The notes beneath the pieces were generated by a model. The model saw only the letters and a program-made list of their open reading frames with translations. It ran no database searches and was not told the origin of the DNA. This document shows positions 43,359 through 53,126 of a stretch of DNA of 64,000 nucleotides, one piece after another. How positions within the stretch are numbered: the first letter of the stretch is position 1; every line of letters starts with the position of its first letter. Location: positions 558,001 to 622,000 of the forward strand of contig NZ_FQXJ01000003.1 of assembly GCF_900129935.1 (NCBI RefSeq). The letters run 5' to 3'. The position numbers were made by a program, and so were the translations under genes. The stretch is from Desulfosporosinus lacus DSM 15449. GTDB taxonomy: Bacteria; Bacillota; Desulfitobacteriia; Desulfitobacteriales; Desulfitobacteriaceae.

Positions 43359-44753
43359 TTACTCAAATATCGTACCTTTTTTGAATTTGGAATCTTTAAA
43401 GGCAAACTTCATGAGAAGAATATAGGAAATGCCTGCCACAACAACACCAATAATCCATGCCAGCTCGACTTTTGTAAAGGCGGCTCCAGCTCCGATAAGC
43501 ATAGCAAGCACCGCTGCTGGGTTATATCCGGCAAAAGGACCGTCTTCCTCGTACAAATCTGCAACATTTACTTTTTGCTTTCTTAATATATAGTATTCGA
43601 TTAATAAGATTGAAACAATAGGGCCTAAAAATGCGGAATAGATAAGAATGAACATACCAAGACCCTTTGCCGAAGAATCCTGTACAAGCACCCAAGGGAA
43701 GGAGCATAAGGCAAGCAGTCCAGTTATGGTAACAGCAACTTTATATTTCAATTTTGTAATTAAGGTAATAACATAGGTTGGCGGAATAATATTGGCAACC
43801 ATATTTACGGCAATCGCCCCCATAACAATAAACGCAGATACAAAGACTGTAATATAAGGGTTATTTACCACGATTGCAAACGCTTTCACAGGATTAGAGA
43901 TGCCGGTAGCGGAAGCAAGCATTGCGCCGATTGCGAGTACGAAACCGTAGGCTATTAAAATAGGAAGAAAGTACAAAAATCCCCGTTTCGCATTGCTGAT
44001 GCCAGATTTTAGCTCTCTCGAATAGTCCGCAGCGCTTAAAAAGATAGCTGCATAGTTCCCCATAAACATCATTATGAAGGCAAAGAACGGCAAGCCCCAT
44101 GAACCTTTTGCTTGAATCCATTTTTCTGCAATAACTGTGCTGTGGGATGTTAGAAGAACGCCAAATACATAGACAAGAGCGAGCATAATGACAATAGATG
44201 TCAGGGATTCCACCCATTTAATAGCATGGAAGCCGTACAGTGAAAGCCCAATTTGTACTAACTGCAGCAGAACAAAGCAAATGAAAACATTATCAAAGGT
44301 GCCGCTTGTAAGGATCTTCGCGATTTCGTTTAAGGCTGTACCGCCAATCCAACTTTGAAAACCATACCACACGATGGCGGGGATACCGCGCAAAAGTGAT
44401 GATATGACGGAGCCTTTCACTCCGAAGGACATTCTAAGCTGTACAACATAGGGTATACCTGTTCTGTATCCGAGCCTGTCATTTAAAGCAAAGATGGTTG
44501 AAATGATCCCAATTGCTATGATCGCTGCGGCAAATGTCTGAAACATGTTTAATGTTGCGATTCCTGCAACAACCAGGCTGGCTCCAAGCGTCATGTTGCC
44601 TAAATTGACACCGTCTCCAATCCACATGAACATATAGTCTATGGGACCTACCGTCCTACCCTTTTCGGTTTTCGGAATTAGTGATTCATCCACGCCCGCA
44701 GCATGTTGGATCTGCGTCTCTTTTATAACGTTACTTTCTGTATTAGTAGACAT
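43359..44753 (-). CDS. NCS1-family allantoin/purine permease
   Basis: 464 residues, about 12 hydrophobic helices, with NCS1 signatures: IDYMFMWIGDGVNLGNMTLGAS split across helix 1, RMSFGVKGS, GIPAIVWYGFQSWIGG and NYAAIFLSAADYSR. The family moves cytosine, allantoin, uracil or hydantoins with cations. It directly follows two allantoinase genes on the same strand, so allantoin is the most likely substrate. AAGGAG ribosome site. Confidence 0.9.
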   Translation of the reverse strand: MSTNTESNVIKETQIQHAAGVDESLIPKTEKGRTVGPIDYMFMWIGDGVNLGNMTLGASLVVAGIATLNMFQTFAAAIIAIGIISTIFALNDRLGYRTGIPYVVQLRMSFGVKGSVISSLLRGIPAIVWYGFQSWIGGTALNEIAKILTSGTFDNVFICFVLLQLVQIGLSLYGFHAIKWVESLTSIVIMLALVYVFGVLLTSHSTVIAEKWIQAKGSWGLPFFAFIMMFMGNYAAIFLSAADYSRELKSGISNAKRGFLYFLPILIAYGFVLAIGAMLASATGISNPVKAFAIVVNNPYITVFVSAFIVMGAIAVNMVANIIPPTYVITLITKLKYKVAVTITGLLALCSFPWVLVQDSSAKGLGMFILIYSAFLGPIVSILLIEYYILRKQKVNVADLYEEDGPFAGYNPAAVLAMLIGAGAAFTKVELAWIIGVVVAGISYILLMKFAFKDSKFKKGTIFE

Positions 44754-44813
44754 CGTTATACACCCAACTCCTTCTCTTTTTTAGTGTCACCCTAGTTCTA
44801 GGTAATATGTCGT

Positions 44814-46166
44814 TTACAAATTAGGTCTTAGATGTCTGCCAATAGGCTTAGATACAATCTTTCCATCTTTAAAAATAGTTGTTCCCCTGAGTATGGTTTG
44901 TGTGACTGTCCCACGGAAGCGGTCTCCGACATAAGGGCTTACTTGGTGCTTATAGAAAAGAGACTCCGCCTGCAACGTAAATTCCTTATCCAAGTCTACC
45001 AGCGCAAAGTCCCCATCAAAGCCAAGAGCAATTTTCCCCTTACCTTGAATTTTAAATATCTCGTTGACATTTTGCGAGGTCAATTTTGCAATATCCTCAA
45101 GTGCAACTTTTCTATCATGGTAAGCATGAGTCAGCAGGGCCGGAAGTGTTGTTTGGCAAGCAGAGATTCCACCCCAAACCTTTAAAAATTCACCGTCCTT
45201 CAGCTTCGGGTCGCAGGGAGAATGGTCGGAGGAAACAAAAGCTATCTCGCCATTTAATAGTTTTGCCCACATCTTAGTTTGATTTTCAGTATTGCGAATA
45301 GGAGGTGAACATTTAGCAACTGTTCCCATCCTTTCTACATCGTCATCTGTAAGAATTAAATAATGGCCAATTGTTTCACAGCAGACGTCAACCCCTCTGC
45401 TTCTTGCCTGTGTAACGAGCTCGATTGCCTTCGCTGTGCTGATGTGAGCGATGATTAATTTACAACCAGTTTCCTCGGCAAGTGAAATCATGCGGGAGAC
45501 ATTTTCTATTTCCGTAATTGGCGGGCGGGCTGCAAAATAATCCCGTACGGTTGTTTTGTTATTGGAAAGGGCGATTGACGTCAAATCTCTTGTGATTTCA
45601 TTATTCTCACAATGCACCATAAGCGGCAAGCCAAGTTTTGCTAATTTTTCCATGCCCACCAGAGCTGTAAAATCGTCCATTCTTTCAAATTCATCAATAC
45701 CGCTATTACAGGAAAATGCTTTAAACCCTATTACGCCACATTCTGCAAGCTCTTCAAGTTTATCCAAATTTTTGGGAGTCAGTCCGCCCCAAAATCCATA
45801 ATCAACCAAAGAGTCCTTCTGCGCCACAGCAAGCTTGGCATTAAAGTTTTTTGCATCAAGAGTGCATGGGCTGCAATTAAGCGGCATATCAAAGTATGCA
45901 ACCCCGCCGCCTGCTGCCAGAGCACTGCTTCCCGTTGTGATGGTTTCCCAATCTGTTCTTCCCGGATCATTAAAATGTACATGTCCGTCTGTTGTGCCGG
46001 GAAATACATATTTTCCTGCTGCGTCAATAGTTTCTTTTGCGTCGCCAGATATTTCTGTCGCTATTTCTGCAATTTTTTCATCACAAATAGCAACATCCGC
46101 TTTTTTTACGCCATCCGAACAAACAAGAATCCCGTTTCGCAGGATTACATCATAACGCTTGCTCAT
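44814..46166 (-). CDS. allB: Allantoinase
   Basis: 450 residues. Cyclic amidohydrolase opening allantoin to allantoate. Binuclear metal site: HVHFNDPGRTDWE (HxH), carboxylated Lys in GVIGFKAFSC, His in MVHCEN and IIAHIST, and Asp in SSDHSPC. CSPPIR and WGGI also match E. coli AllB closely, including PGRTDWE where AllB has PGRSHWE. GGGGGAA precedes ATG. It lies 60 bp upstream of the permease gene. Confidence 0.9.
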   Translation of the reverse strand: MSKRYDVILRNGILVCSDGVKKADVAICDEKIAEIATEISGDAKETIDAAGKYVFPGTTDGHVHFNDPGRTDWETITTGSSALAAGGGVAYFDMPLNCSPCTLDAKNFNAKLAVAQKDSLVDYGFWGGLTPKNLDKLEELAECGVIGFKAFSCNSGIDEFERMDDFTALVGMEKLAKLGLPLMVHCENNEITRDLTSIALSNNKTTVRDYFAARPPITEIENVSRMISLAEETGCKLIIAHISTAKAIELVTQARSRGVDVCCETIGHYLILTDDDVERMGTVAKCSPPIRNTENQTKMWAKLLNGEIAFVSSDHSPCDPKLKDGEFLKVWGGISACQTTLPALLTHAYHDRKVALEDIAKLTSQNVNEIFKIQGKGKIALGFDGDFALVDLDKEFTLQAESLFYKHQVSPYVGDRFRGTVTQTILRGTTIFKDGKIVSKPIGRHLRPNL

Positions 46167-46254
46167 TAATATTCCCCCTAATTTACTATTATTAGCATGC
46201 CTGATAGGCTTGAAAAACTAGTTTAGCTTTAGATGAACTAGTTCCCCCACTCAC

Positions 46255-47613
46255 TTATTTGGCTTTTCTCACAAGTTTACCGAATCCCTTTTGACCTGTT
46301 AATTTACCATCTTTGGCTACGACTTGACCTCTTACTAATGTACATACAGGCAGACCTTTACCCCTTAAGCCTACAAACGCGGAAATTTTGTTCAGATAAT
46401 GTAAGGAATCCGGTGTGATTTTCCATTCCTGTCCTGGATCTAGAATTACGAGATCTGCATCAAAGCCAACTTCGATGGCGCCCTTCTTACCATAGATTCC
46501 AAAAGTCTTAGCCGGTCCTTCGCTTAAGGATCTCGCCAGCAAAGTAGGACTATACCCTCTCTTAATCACACCTTCACTGAATACAACCTGCATTACATTT
46601 TGAAGTCCGCTGATACCGCCCCAGGCCCCAAAGATGCCATGCTTTTCTTCACTCTTTTCACTTAATTCACAAGGGGAATGGTCAGAACCAACACAGCATA
46701 AGGTTCCATTGTTTACATACTCCCACATTTCTTCGACGGCAGCTGCTTCTCTTAGTGGAGGTGCACATTTGAACAGACTCCCATTCCTTATGACATCTTC
46801 ATCTGTAAAGGTAAGGTAGTGGCCACAAGTTTCAGCGGTTACATCTATGCCTTCCAACTGAGCGTCTCGGATGATTTTTGCAACTCTTGGATGGCTGACA
46901 TGACATATATGAATTTTGGCATCAAGTTCTCTTGCAAGTTCAATAATATTTTGAGTAGCAATCAATTCCGCAATAACAGGCCTTGAATTAAGGAAATCTC
47001 GCCAATCATTTTTTTCTTTTCTCTTAGCTCTTTCTTCTTCCCATTTGATGATAGAATAATCTTCGCAATGGAAACCTGCACGGGCATCACAATCCTTGAG
47101 GATTTCCAAAGCTTCTTTAGCTTGCCCTATGGTTAATGACACATAATCAGGAGAAACTGGTCCAATAAAGGATTTGAAAGCTACACAACCTTTTTCATCT
47201 AAATCTTTTAATTTATCCAAATTGTAGTCGACCAGACCACCCCAAAAACAATAATCTACATAAGCGTTGGGAGAAACGGTTTCTACTTTCTTATCGAAGA
47301 TCGTGCCATCAGTCAATGCAGGTTCATTTTGAAGAGGCATATCCACAATAGTTGTGAACCCCCCAACCCCTGCGGCTGCTGTTCCATGGGTATAGTCCTC
47401 TCTCCAGCAGTAACCGGGATCGTTTAAGTGGGCATGGCTGTCAATGGCTCCTGGAAATACATAATTCCCTTTGGCATCTATGACTTCTTCTGCTTCGATA
47501 GGACTTCCAGCCTCAACAATTGCGGCGATTTTACCATTATTCACACAAATGCTTGCCTCAAAAATCCTGTCCGATGTTACGACCTTACCATTTTTAATAA
47601 CTAGATTGAACAC
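46255..47613 (-). CDS. Allantoinase paralogue (cyclic amidohydrolase)
   Basis: 452 residues, colinear with the allantoinase downstream. Metal ligands are kept: HAHLNDPG, Lys in CVAFKSFIG, FHCED, HICHVSH and GSDHSPC. The substrate-side segment differs: PGYCWREDY replaces PGRTDWE, and FIGPVSPDY replaces FSCNSGIDEF. It may be a second allantoinase of different stereoselectivity or a hydantoinase for a related purine product. Starts behind GAGGGG at the edge of the 660-bp divergent region. Confidence 0.82.
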   Translation of the reverse strand: MFNLVIKNGKVVTSDRIFEASICVNNGKIAAIVEAGSPIEAEEVIDAKGNYVFPGAIDSHAHLNDPGYCWREDYTHGTAAAGVGGFTTIVDMPLQNEPALTDGTIFDKKVETVSPNAYVDYCFWGGLVDYNLDKLKDLDEKGCVAFKSFIGPVSPDYVSLTIGQAKEALEILKDCDARAGFHCEDYSIIKWEEERAKRKEKNDWRDFLNSRPVIAELIATQNIIELARELDAKIHICHVSHPRVAKIIRDAQLEGIDVTAETCGHYLTFTDEDVIRNGSLFKCAPPLREAAAVEEMWEYVNNGTLCCVGSDHSPCELSEKSEEKHGIFGAWGGISGLQNVMQVVFSEGVIKRGYSPTLLARSLSEGPAKTFGIYGKKGAIEVGFDADLVILDPGQEWKITPDSLHYLNKISAFVGLRGKGLPVCTLVRGQVVAKDGKLTGQKGFGKLVRKAK

Positions 47614-48272
47614 ATTTATGCCCCTCTCTGTTTACTAAAATTGTTATTCTCTTTGTGTACACCAAGAATATACTAAATATTTTCATTTTTCATTATCCGT
47701 CATTGCTAATTAGCTTGAATTGTTTTTATCCCATTAAAGACTAAAGGCTACTTCAGGCCTTTTATTACAATAATAGGTCAAAGCTCCTTCGCTATAATAG
47801 TCTCCTTTTAGTCATAACCAAATTCCTGCAGTCTTAGGAGGGGCTTTAGCCAAAGCAGGAACACACCCCTAACTATCGAATTTCAGAGTATAAGGGCGAT
47901 ATTTAGGGATACTGCAGTCTACCTATAGTAATGAAATTCAAGTGATCTTTGTATGTTTAGGAAGATTATTTGTCATAGATAAGAGAAGGGCTTTAATAAT
48001 TATTTGGAATAGATCCTCGTATTGAAATTCCCTTACCCTTACAAAGGATAATTAAATAGTTAAATAATTATCCATGATTACCAAAGACAAAAGGTTGAAA
48101 ATATCCAATAATTAAGAAGGATGGTACTAAGAACAATTTATACAAAGATTACTCGATCAGGTTTCAGAAAAACATTCTTTTTAACCAACTTAAAAGGCTG
48201 AGGTAGATGATACTAACTCAACCACGATAAAAGCTACATCAAATCTTTAAAAAAATAGGAGGAGGAGTATTT
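47614..48272. promoter_or_regulatory. Long divergent intergenic region of the allantoin cluster
   Basis: 659 bp without a supported gene between the minus-strand allantoinase paralogue and plus-strand allE. It holds a perfect 9-bp inverted repeat GGATAATTA ... TAATTATCC at 48045-48072, and a small AAAGGC/GCCTTT hairpin near 47752. It presumably contains promoters in both directions and sites for the PucR regulator. I looked for a purine riboswitch and did not find its conserved core. Confidence 0.45.
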
Positions 48273-49034
48273 GTGGGTTATCCTAACGATTTATTAGCCA
48301 CCCGTGCCATTATCAAACATGGCAGATATGCTGTTATTCCACCCGAAGGACGCGTCAATAACGTGATTCCCAATTTGGAGAACTGTAAAGTAAGTATTAT
48401 TGCTTCACCAGAATTAGGAACTAAATTTGCTTTCTACACAGTTGATGTTCAGCCGGGCGGAGGAACAACACTGCCATTTAAAGAAGAGGGTATTGAGACA
48501 TTTGTGTTCTGTATCAATGGTCAGGGTACAGTTCAAGTAGAAGATCAGAAATTTGTGTTACAAGACAATGGCTATGTATTTGCACCCGCATCTCAAGCGG
48601 TCTCCTTAACAAACCAGTCTGAAAAGGTATGGAGACTGCTGCTATATAAGCAAAGGTATCGTAAACTTAAGGGATATGAGGCAAGAGTTGTTCTCGGAAA
48701 TCTTAATGATCTGCCCAATGAAGTCTATGATGATATGGACAATGTTTTGGTAAGAAATCTTCTTCCGGCTGATCTTGGCTTTGATGTTAATTTTCATACC
48801 TTGACATTTCATCCGGGGGGAAGTCATCCATTTGTTGAAACGCATCAACAAGAACACGGGCTCTACTTTCTTGAGGGAGATGGGGTATATCTTATTGACG
48901 ACAAATGGCTCCCAGTGAAAGAAGAAGACTTTATCTGGTTTGGTCCTTACGTTCCGCAGGCTTTTTATTGTTCAAGCAGAAAGAACGCTTGCTACATTTA
49001 TACAAAGGACTGTAACAGAGATGTCAATCTGTAA
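48273..49034 (+). CDS. allE: (S)-ureidoglycine aminohydrolase
   Basis: 253 residues, GTG start behind AGGAGGAGG. Bicupin that releases ammonia from (S)-ureidoglycine to give (S)-ureidoglycolate. Close match to E. coli AllE over the whole length: RAIIKHGRYAVIPPEGRVNN, GIETFVFCINGQG, FHPGGSHPFVETHQQEHG (metal-binding His and Glu of the second cupin) and the C-terminal YIYTKDCNRDV. Works between AllC and AllA. Confidence 0.95.
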   Translation: MGYPNDLLATRAIIKHGRYAVIPPEGRVNNVIPNLENCKVSIIASPELGTKFAFYTVDVQPGGGTTLPFKEEGIETFVFCINGQGTVQVEDQKFVLQDNGYVFAPASQAVSLTNQSEKVWRLLLYKQRYRKLKGYEARVVLGNLNDLPNEVYDDMDNVLVRNLLPADLGFDVNFHTLTFHPGGSHPFVETHQQEHGLYFLEGDGVYLIDDKWLPVKEEDFIWFGPYVPQAFYCSSRKNACYIYTKDCNRDVNL

Positions 49035-49072
49035 GGGGTTACAGAATAATTATGGTATAGGTTGTGGGACAC

Positions 49073-50296
49073 ATGATTAATGCGGATAGATTGTGGAAGA
49101 ATTTGTTGGATATAGGGGAGATCGGTAAGAATCCAGATGGGGGTATTACAAGACTGGCTTTTACCAAGGAAGATCGTCAAGCCATTAAAATGGTAGAAGA
49201 CTTGATGAAAGAAGCTGGCTTAGCTGTTCATGAGGATGAAGTCGGAAACCTAATAGGCCGAAAAGAAGGGGAGGACTCTAATGCTCCTGCTGTGCTTATA
49301 GGATCCCATTTGGACTCGGTATTTAACGGTGGAATTTTCGATGGAAGTTTAGGAGTACTCGCAGGGATAGAAGTATTACAGAGTATGACGGAGAACGGGA
49401 TCAGCACTAAACACCCCATAGAGGTATATGTCTTCAGGGATGAAGAGGGTTGTCGCTTTAATTTCAGTTTGCTGGGCAGCAGAGGGATGTCAGGCACTTT
49501 AAAAGTGGAAAACTTAGAGTATAGAGATAACGAGGGGATTTCTCTTGCGGAGGCTATGAAAAGCTGTGGAATGAATCCTGAAGAGTTTTTTAAAGCTTCC
49601 CGCAGACCGGATGAAATAAAGGCCTATCTCGAACTTCATGTGGAGCAAGGCAAAGTACTTGAATGCGAAAATTTGCAGGTCGGTGTTGTCACAGGAATTG
49701 CAAGTTCTTTGAGGCTGATGGTAACCGTAACGGGTAAGGCGGATCATGCGGGCGCTACCCCTATGAACTTAAGATTCGATGCACTGGCCGCTGCGGCCCA
49801 AATTATTGGTGTTGTAGAAAAGGAAACCCGTGCGACCAAGAGTGCAGTTGGAACGGTTGGACAGATTCATGCCTACCCGGGTGGGATCAATATTATCCCG
49901 GGGAGGGTGGAATTTACGGTCGATCTGCGTGATGTTTCTATTAAAGTCGCGCAACAACTTGAAAAAAGCATACTGTCACAGGCAGAGGATATCTGTACTC
50001 AAAGGGGTTTGAAACTCGAGGTTGATTTCTTGCAACGTGTTCCTCCGGCACCTTGTTCTCCAGAAATTATTGATACTATTGCCGAAAGTTGCCGCGAATT
50101 GGGAATTGAAGAGTTACATTTGCCAAGCGGTGCAGGTCATGATGCAATGCAGGTCGTGAATCTCTGTCCAATCGGGATGATATTTGTTAGATCCCAAAAC
50201 GGCATTAGCCACCATCCTGCAGAATGGAGTACCCCAGAGGATTGTACAGCGGGGGCGAAGGTTTTGTATCAAACAGTATTAAAATTAGCAGAATAG
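49073..50296 (+). CDS. allC: Allantoate amidohydrolase
   Basis: 407 residues from ATG 49073; GTG 49064 is also possible and neither has a strong ribosome site. M20-type metal-dependent amidase with the metal ligands in GSHLDSVFNGGIFDGSLG, DEEGCRFN and ELHVEQG, substrate motif ADHAGATPM, and a C-terminal GAGHDAMQV with His. It converts allantoate to (S)-ureidoglycine, CO2 and ammonia. Related N-carbamoyl amino acid hydrolases share the fold; the allE and allA neighbours decide for AllC. Confidence 0.9.
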   Translation: MINADRLWKNLLDIGEIGKNPDGGITRLAFTKEDRQAIKMVEDLMKEAGLAVHEDEVGNLIGRKEGEDSNAPAVLIGSHLDSVFNGGIFDGSLGVLAGIEVLQSMTENGISTKHPIEVYVFRDEEGCRFNFSLLGSRGMSGTLKVENLEYRDNEGISLAEAMKSCGMNPEEFFKASRRPDEIKAYLELHVEQGKVLECENLQVGVVTGIASSLRLMVTVTGKADHAGATPMNLRFDALAAAAQIIGVVEKETRATKSAVGTVGQIHAYPGGINIIPGRVEFTVDLRDVSIKVAQQLEKSILSQAEDICTQRGLKLEVDFLQRVPPAPCSPEIIDTIAESCRELGIEELHLPSGAGHDAMQVVNLCPIGMIFVRSQNGISHHPAEWSTPEDCTAGAKVLYQTVLKLAE

Positions 50297-50356
50297 AATA
50301 CATTGGTCAGAGACATCCATATGTTATAGTTGGATGTCTTTGATTTAAACGTACAA

Positions 50357-50411
50357 AAAAATGAGGTTGCAACAAGAAAATTTGGAAAAAGTTTTGTTGC
50401 AACCTCATTTT
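50357..50411. terminator. Bidirectional terminator between allC and allA
   Basis: AAAATGAGGTTGCAACAA and its perfect complement flank an 18-nt AT-rich loop. T-runs follow on both strands (TTTT on plus, TTTTTTT on minus). It serves the convergent allC and allA genes. Confidence 0.92.
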
Positions 50412-50446
50412 AGAATAAATTTAGGACAAGAAGTTAAAGGGAAACA

Positions 50447-50971
50447 TTATAACATGATCTCAAAGGTTGTTTCTAGATTGCGTATTTGAACGTCACCATC
50501 ATATAAAGGAGAAAGGGACTCGTCAGTTGTTTGTTGGCGTGTTGCAAGGATGTAGCCGAACTTTTCTTCTAACGGAAAGATCATACCGTGCCAAACGCCT
50601 CGGTTAATAACGAAGGCAGTGTAGCTTTCTAAAAGAAAGGCTTTAACTGAATTGGCAGAGGGCAATGATTCCAGGTCATTCGCATCTGTAGCAGGGGCTA
50701 CTGTAATGATAGCAGGTCCACCATAAAGGGGGAAGAAACCTTGAGTTACTTTCAGATGTCTTTCCATACTTGAGAATTTGAACTCGCGCCTTTCCAAAAG
50801 AGCATAAACGAATTCTGCCTCCCCATCATCGACAGAAAACGGCATTCGATCAGTAAACTGAGGGGGATCAGGTTTAATTAGCGGTTGCCCCGGATTAAGC
50901 ATCAGCACATGCCCAAAAGGAGCAAATGCTTCTTTGGTAAGAGTTTGGACCTTTATTATTTTACTTTTCAT
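50447..50971 (-). CDS. allA: Ureidoglycolate lyase
   Basis: 174 residues. Splits (S)-ureidoglycolate to glyoxylate and urea. Matches the AllA family: LTKEAFAPFGHVL, SMERHLKVTQGFFPL, VNRGVWHG-like (VINRGVWHGMIFPL). Convergent with allC and divergent from pucR. It ends the pathway here; no urease, glyoxylate carboligase or ureidoglycolate dehydrogenase gene is present in the window. Confidence 0.94.
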   Translation of the reverse strand: MKSKIIKVQTLTKEAFAPFGHVLMLNPGQPLIKPDPPQFTDRMPFSVDDGEAEFVYALLERREFKFSSMERHLKVTQGFFPLYGGPAIITVAPATDANDLESLPSANSVKAFLLESYTAFVINRGVWHGMIFPLEEKFGYILATRQQTTDESLSPLYDGDVQIRNLETTFEIML

Positions 50972-51156
50972 GTACGTTCCCCATTTCTAAGAATACTTGT
51001 TTTATTGAAGGATTCACTTTATCTACATATTATTGTACTATAAAAGAATGGAACGGCCTTTATCCAGTTGGGATATAGTTAATATAAAAATTTTAGTGTA
51101 TTTGGATATGCCAAAGTGAGGGATTATTAGATATCACTTCAGGAGGACAATACAGT

Positions 51157-52794
51157 ATGGAAATAACAGTAAGGGATATTATGGAGATAGGACCATTACG
51201 GGAGGCCAAGTTATTGGCGGGAAAGCATCGTGCCGATAATATCGTCAAAGGTATTACGATTATCGAAGTCCCTGATATCGTGGACTGGCTTTCCGGAGGA
51301 GAAATTCTACTGACTAGTCTTTACAATGTACGGAATGAAATCATGTCTTTTAGGGACTACATCAGAAAGATGGCCCAAAGAGAAGTCAGTGCCTTAATTA
51401 TTAAGACCGGAAGAGTCGTCGAGGAAATACCTCTGGAAATTATTCAAGCCGGAGATGAATTTGGTCTTCCCATCATCGAACTGGGCAGAGAGGTTAAATT
51501 TGTTGATGTAATGTATCCGGTAATGGCGGAATTGTTTAATAAAGAAGTATCTAAGCTTCAGTACTACAAGCAAGTGCAAGATCATTTCACAGAATTAGTC
51601 ATTGCAGGAGAAGGATTAGAAGGTATATCCAGGGTTCTCGAAGAGCTTATTGGCAACCCCGTCATCATTTATGATAAAGAATATAAAGCCATGGCTGCCA
51701 CAGATCCTAGTGTAACCACATTCGGTGAAGTACAGGATAGTACTCAAAGAGAAAATTTAAATGAGAAATTCTATTATTACAGACAGGAAGTAGTTTTTCC
51801 GGATTTAAATAATATTACAGCCACTCAAGTAGTAATACCCATTCAACAGTTAAATCAGATTAACGCTTACCTTGTCGTTGTGGAAATAAACAAACGGCTT
51901 ACAGATATTGAGTATATTATCTTAGAAAATGCCTCAACAGTGATATCTCTTGAGCTTGTAAAAAGGTTCGCTATTAGTGAAGTTGAGAGAAGATTTAAGA
52001 ATGACTTACTGGATTCTCTTATAAGCGGGAATATCTTGATAGAAACTGCCTTGGAACGCGCATCAATTATAGGCTGGGATCTTAAAGGTCCATACTGTAT
52101 TGTTTTAATGGAATTTCTAGATATTAATGATTACTTAACAGGCAAAAAACAGAGGACAAATTTCATTACTGAGGTCGGTTCGACTGTTGCCAATGTTATC
52201 AATGAATACACAAAACATTTCATGAGGATTAGCAGTGATTCACTTTATGTATTGTGGCCGACCCAAGGCAAAAGTGAAGCACCGGTCGTTGCTGATATAA
52301 GAAAGGCCTCTCTTAAAATCTCGGCATTATTTGCAAAGAAATACCCCAAGATGCATATCTCAACAGGTGTAGGCAGTATAGCAGTCAATATTAAAGATAT
52401 TTCAGACAGTTACCGAGAAGCAAAAAATGCGATTAACATTGGGCGAATAATGAATGAAGCTTTTATAAGCTTTTCGGAACTCGGGATAATGCGCATGTTG
52501 TGTCAACTAGGAGTGACCAACGATCTAACGGAATTTGTACCTAAATCCATTAATAATCTGATTCTTTATGATAGAGAAAATAAAACCAACCTATTAAATA
52601 CCTTTGAAGTGTTCTTAAAAAACAATAGTAATGCAACACATACAGCAAAGGAACTCTTTATTCACTACAAGACAATTCTCTATAGGCTTGAAAAGATTAG
52701 AGAAATTAGCGGAATAGATTTTTCAAATCATAAAGACCGACTTGAGGCTGAGCTGGGCTTAAAGATAGTCAGTCTCTTGAAAACTTGTAAATAA
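51157..52794 (+). CDS. pucR: PucR-family transcriptional regulator
   Basis: 545 residues, AGGAGGAC before ATG. N-terminal PucR domain (about 1-125; EVPDIVDWLSGGEILLTSLY), GGDEF-like middle, and C-terminal PucR helix-turn-helix (about 485-540: HTAKELFIHYKTILYRLEKI). PucR of Bacillus activates purine and allantoin catabolic genes with allantoin-pathway inducers. Position beside allA and the whole cluster supports the same role. Transcribed away from allA. Confidence 0.9.
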   Translation: MEITVRDIMEIGPLREAKLLAGKHRADNIVKGITIIEVPDIVDWLSGGEILLTSLYNVRNEIMSFRDYIRKMAQREVSALIIKTGRVVEEIPLEIIQAGDEFGLPIIELGREVKFVDVMYPVMAELFNKEVSKLQYYKQVQDHFTELVIAGEGLEGISRVLEELIGNPVIIYDKEYKAMAATDPSVTTFGEVQDSTQRENLNEKFYYYRQEVVFPDLNNITATQVVIPIQQLNQINAYLVVVEINKRLTDIEYIILENASTVISLELVKRFAISEVERRFKNDLLDSLISGNILIETALERASIIGWDLKGPYCIVLMEFLDINDYLTGKKQRTNFITEVGSTVANVINEYTKHFMRISSDSLYVLWPTQGKSEAPVVADIRKASLKISALFAKKYPKMHISTGVGSIAVNIKDISDSYREAKNAINIGRIMNEAFISFSELGIMRMLCQLGVTNDLTEFVPKSINNLILYDRENKTNLLNTFEVFLKNNSNATHTAKELFIHYKTILYRLEKIREISGIDFSNHKDRLEAELGLKIVSLLKTCK

Positions 52795-52816
52795 CTTGAC
52801 CTCGTATCCTTATTTG

Positions 52817-52850
52817 GACCTGCTTAACAGTAGGTCTATTTTTATTAATT
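52817..52850 (+). terminator. Probable terminator of pucR
   Basis: GACCT and AGGTC arms around GCTTAACAGT, followed by TATTTTTATT, 20 bp after pucR. Confidence 0.6.
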
Positions 52851-52851
52851 C

Positions 52852-52925
52852 CGAGACACCCACTTCTGCAAGTGGGTGTTCCTTATGTCTCGATGTTCAG
52901 CTTTAGCTGAACGAGTTCACTTTCC
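52852..52925 (+). mobile_element. Palindromic relic resembling an IS200/IS605 end
   Basis: Two adjacent hairpins: CGAGACA/TGTCTCG enclosing CACCCACTT ctgc AAGTGGGTG (52852-52892), then GTTCAGCT tt AGCTGAAC (52895-52912) and GAGTTCAC. Subterminal palindromes of this kind mark ends of IS200/IS605 and TnpB-only elements. No transposase or TnpB frame is present in 52795-53126. A related 26-nt stretch occurs at 46221-46246. Called a relic, with the family by resemblance only. Confidence 0.45.
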
Positions 52926-53126
52926 ACTCAAACTTAGATGTCTGTTCGAGCATGTAAAGGTTTATATCGATCCTGAAAGAAAATTATCCTTTTATTATAT
53001 TCAAAGGAGGAATATCCCCTGCCACGATAGAAGTATAATTTGTAAATCATCAATTCATCAGAGGACTATACCTCTTTATACGAATAGTCAGGCATATTGG
53101 CCATTATGGTGGAGGAGTTGCGAAAG

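Noticed and set aside
47614-48272. Purine (guanine) riboswitch before the allantoin genes
   Set aside because: Only a stray TCTACC-like stretch was seen; the other conserved aptamer blocks and paired stems are missing.
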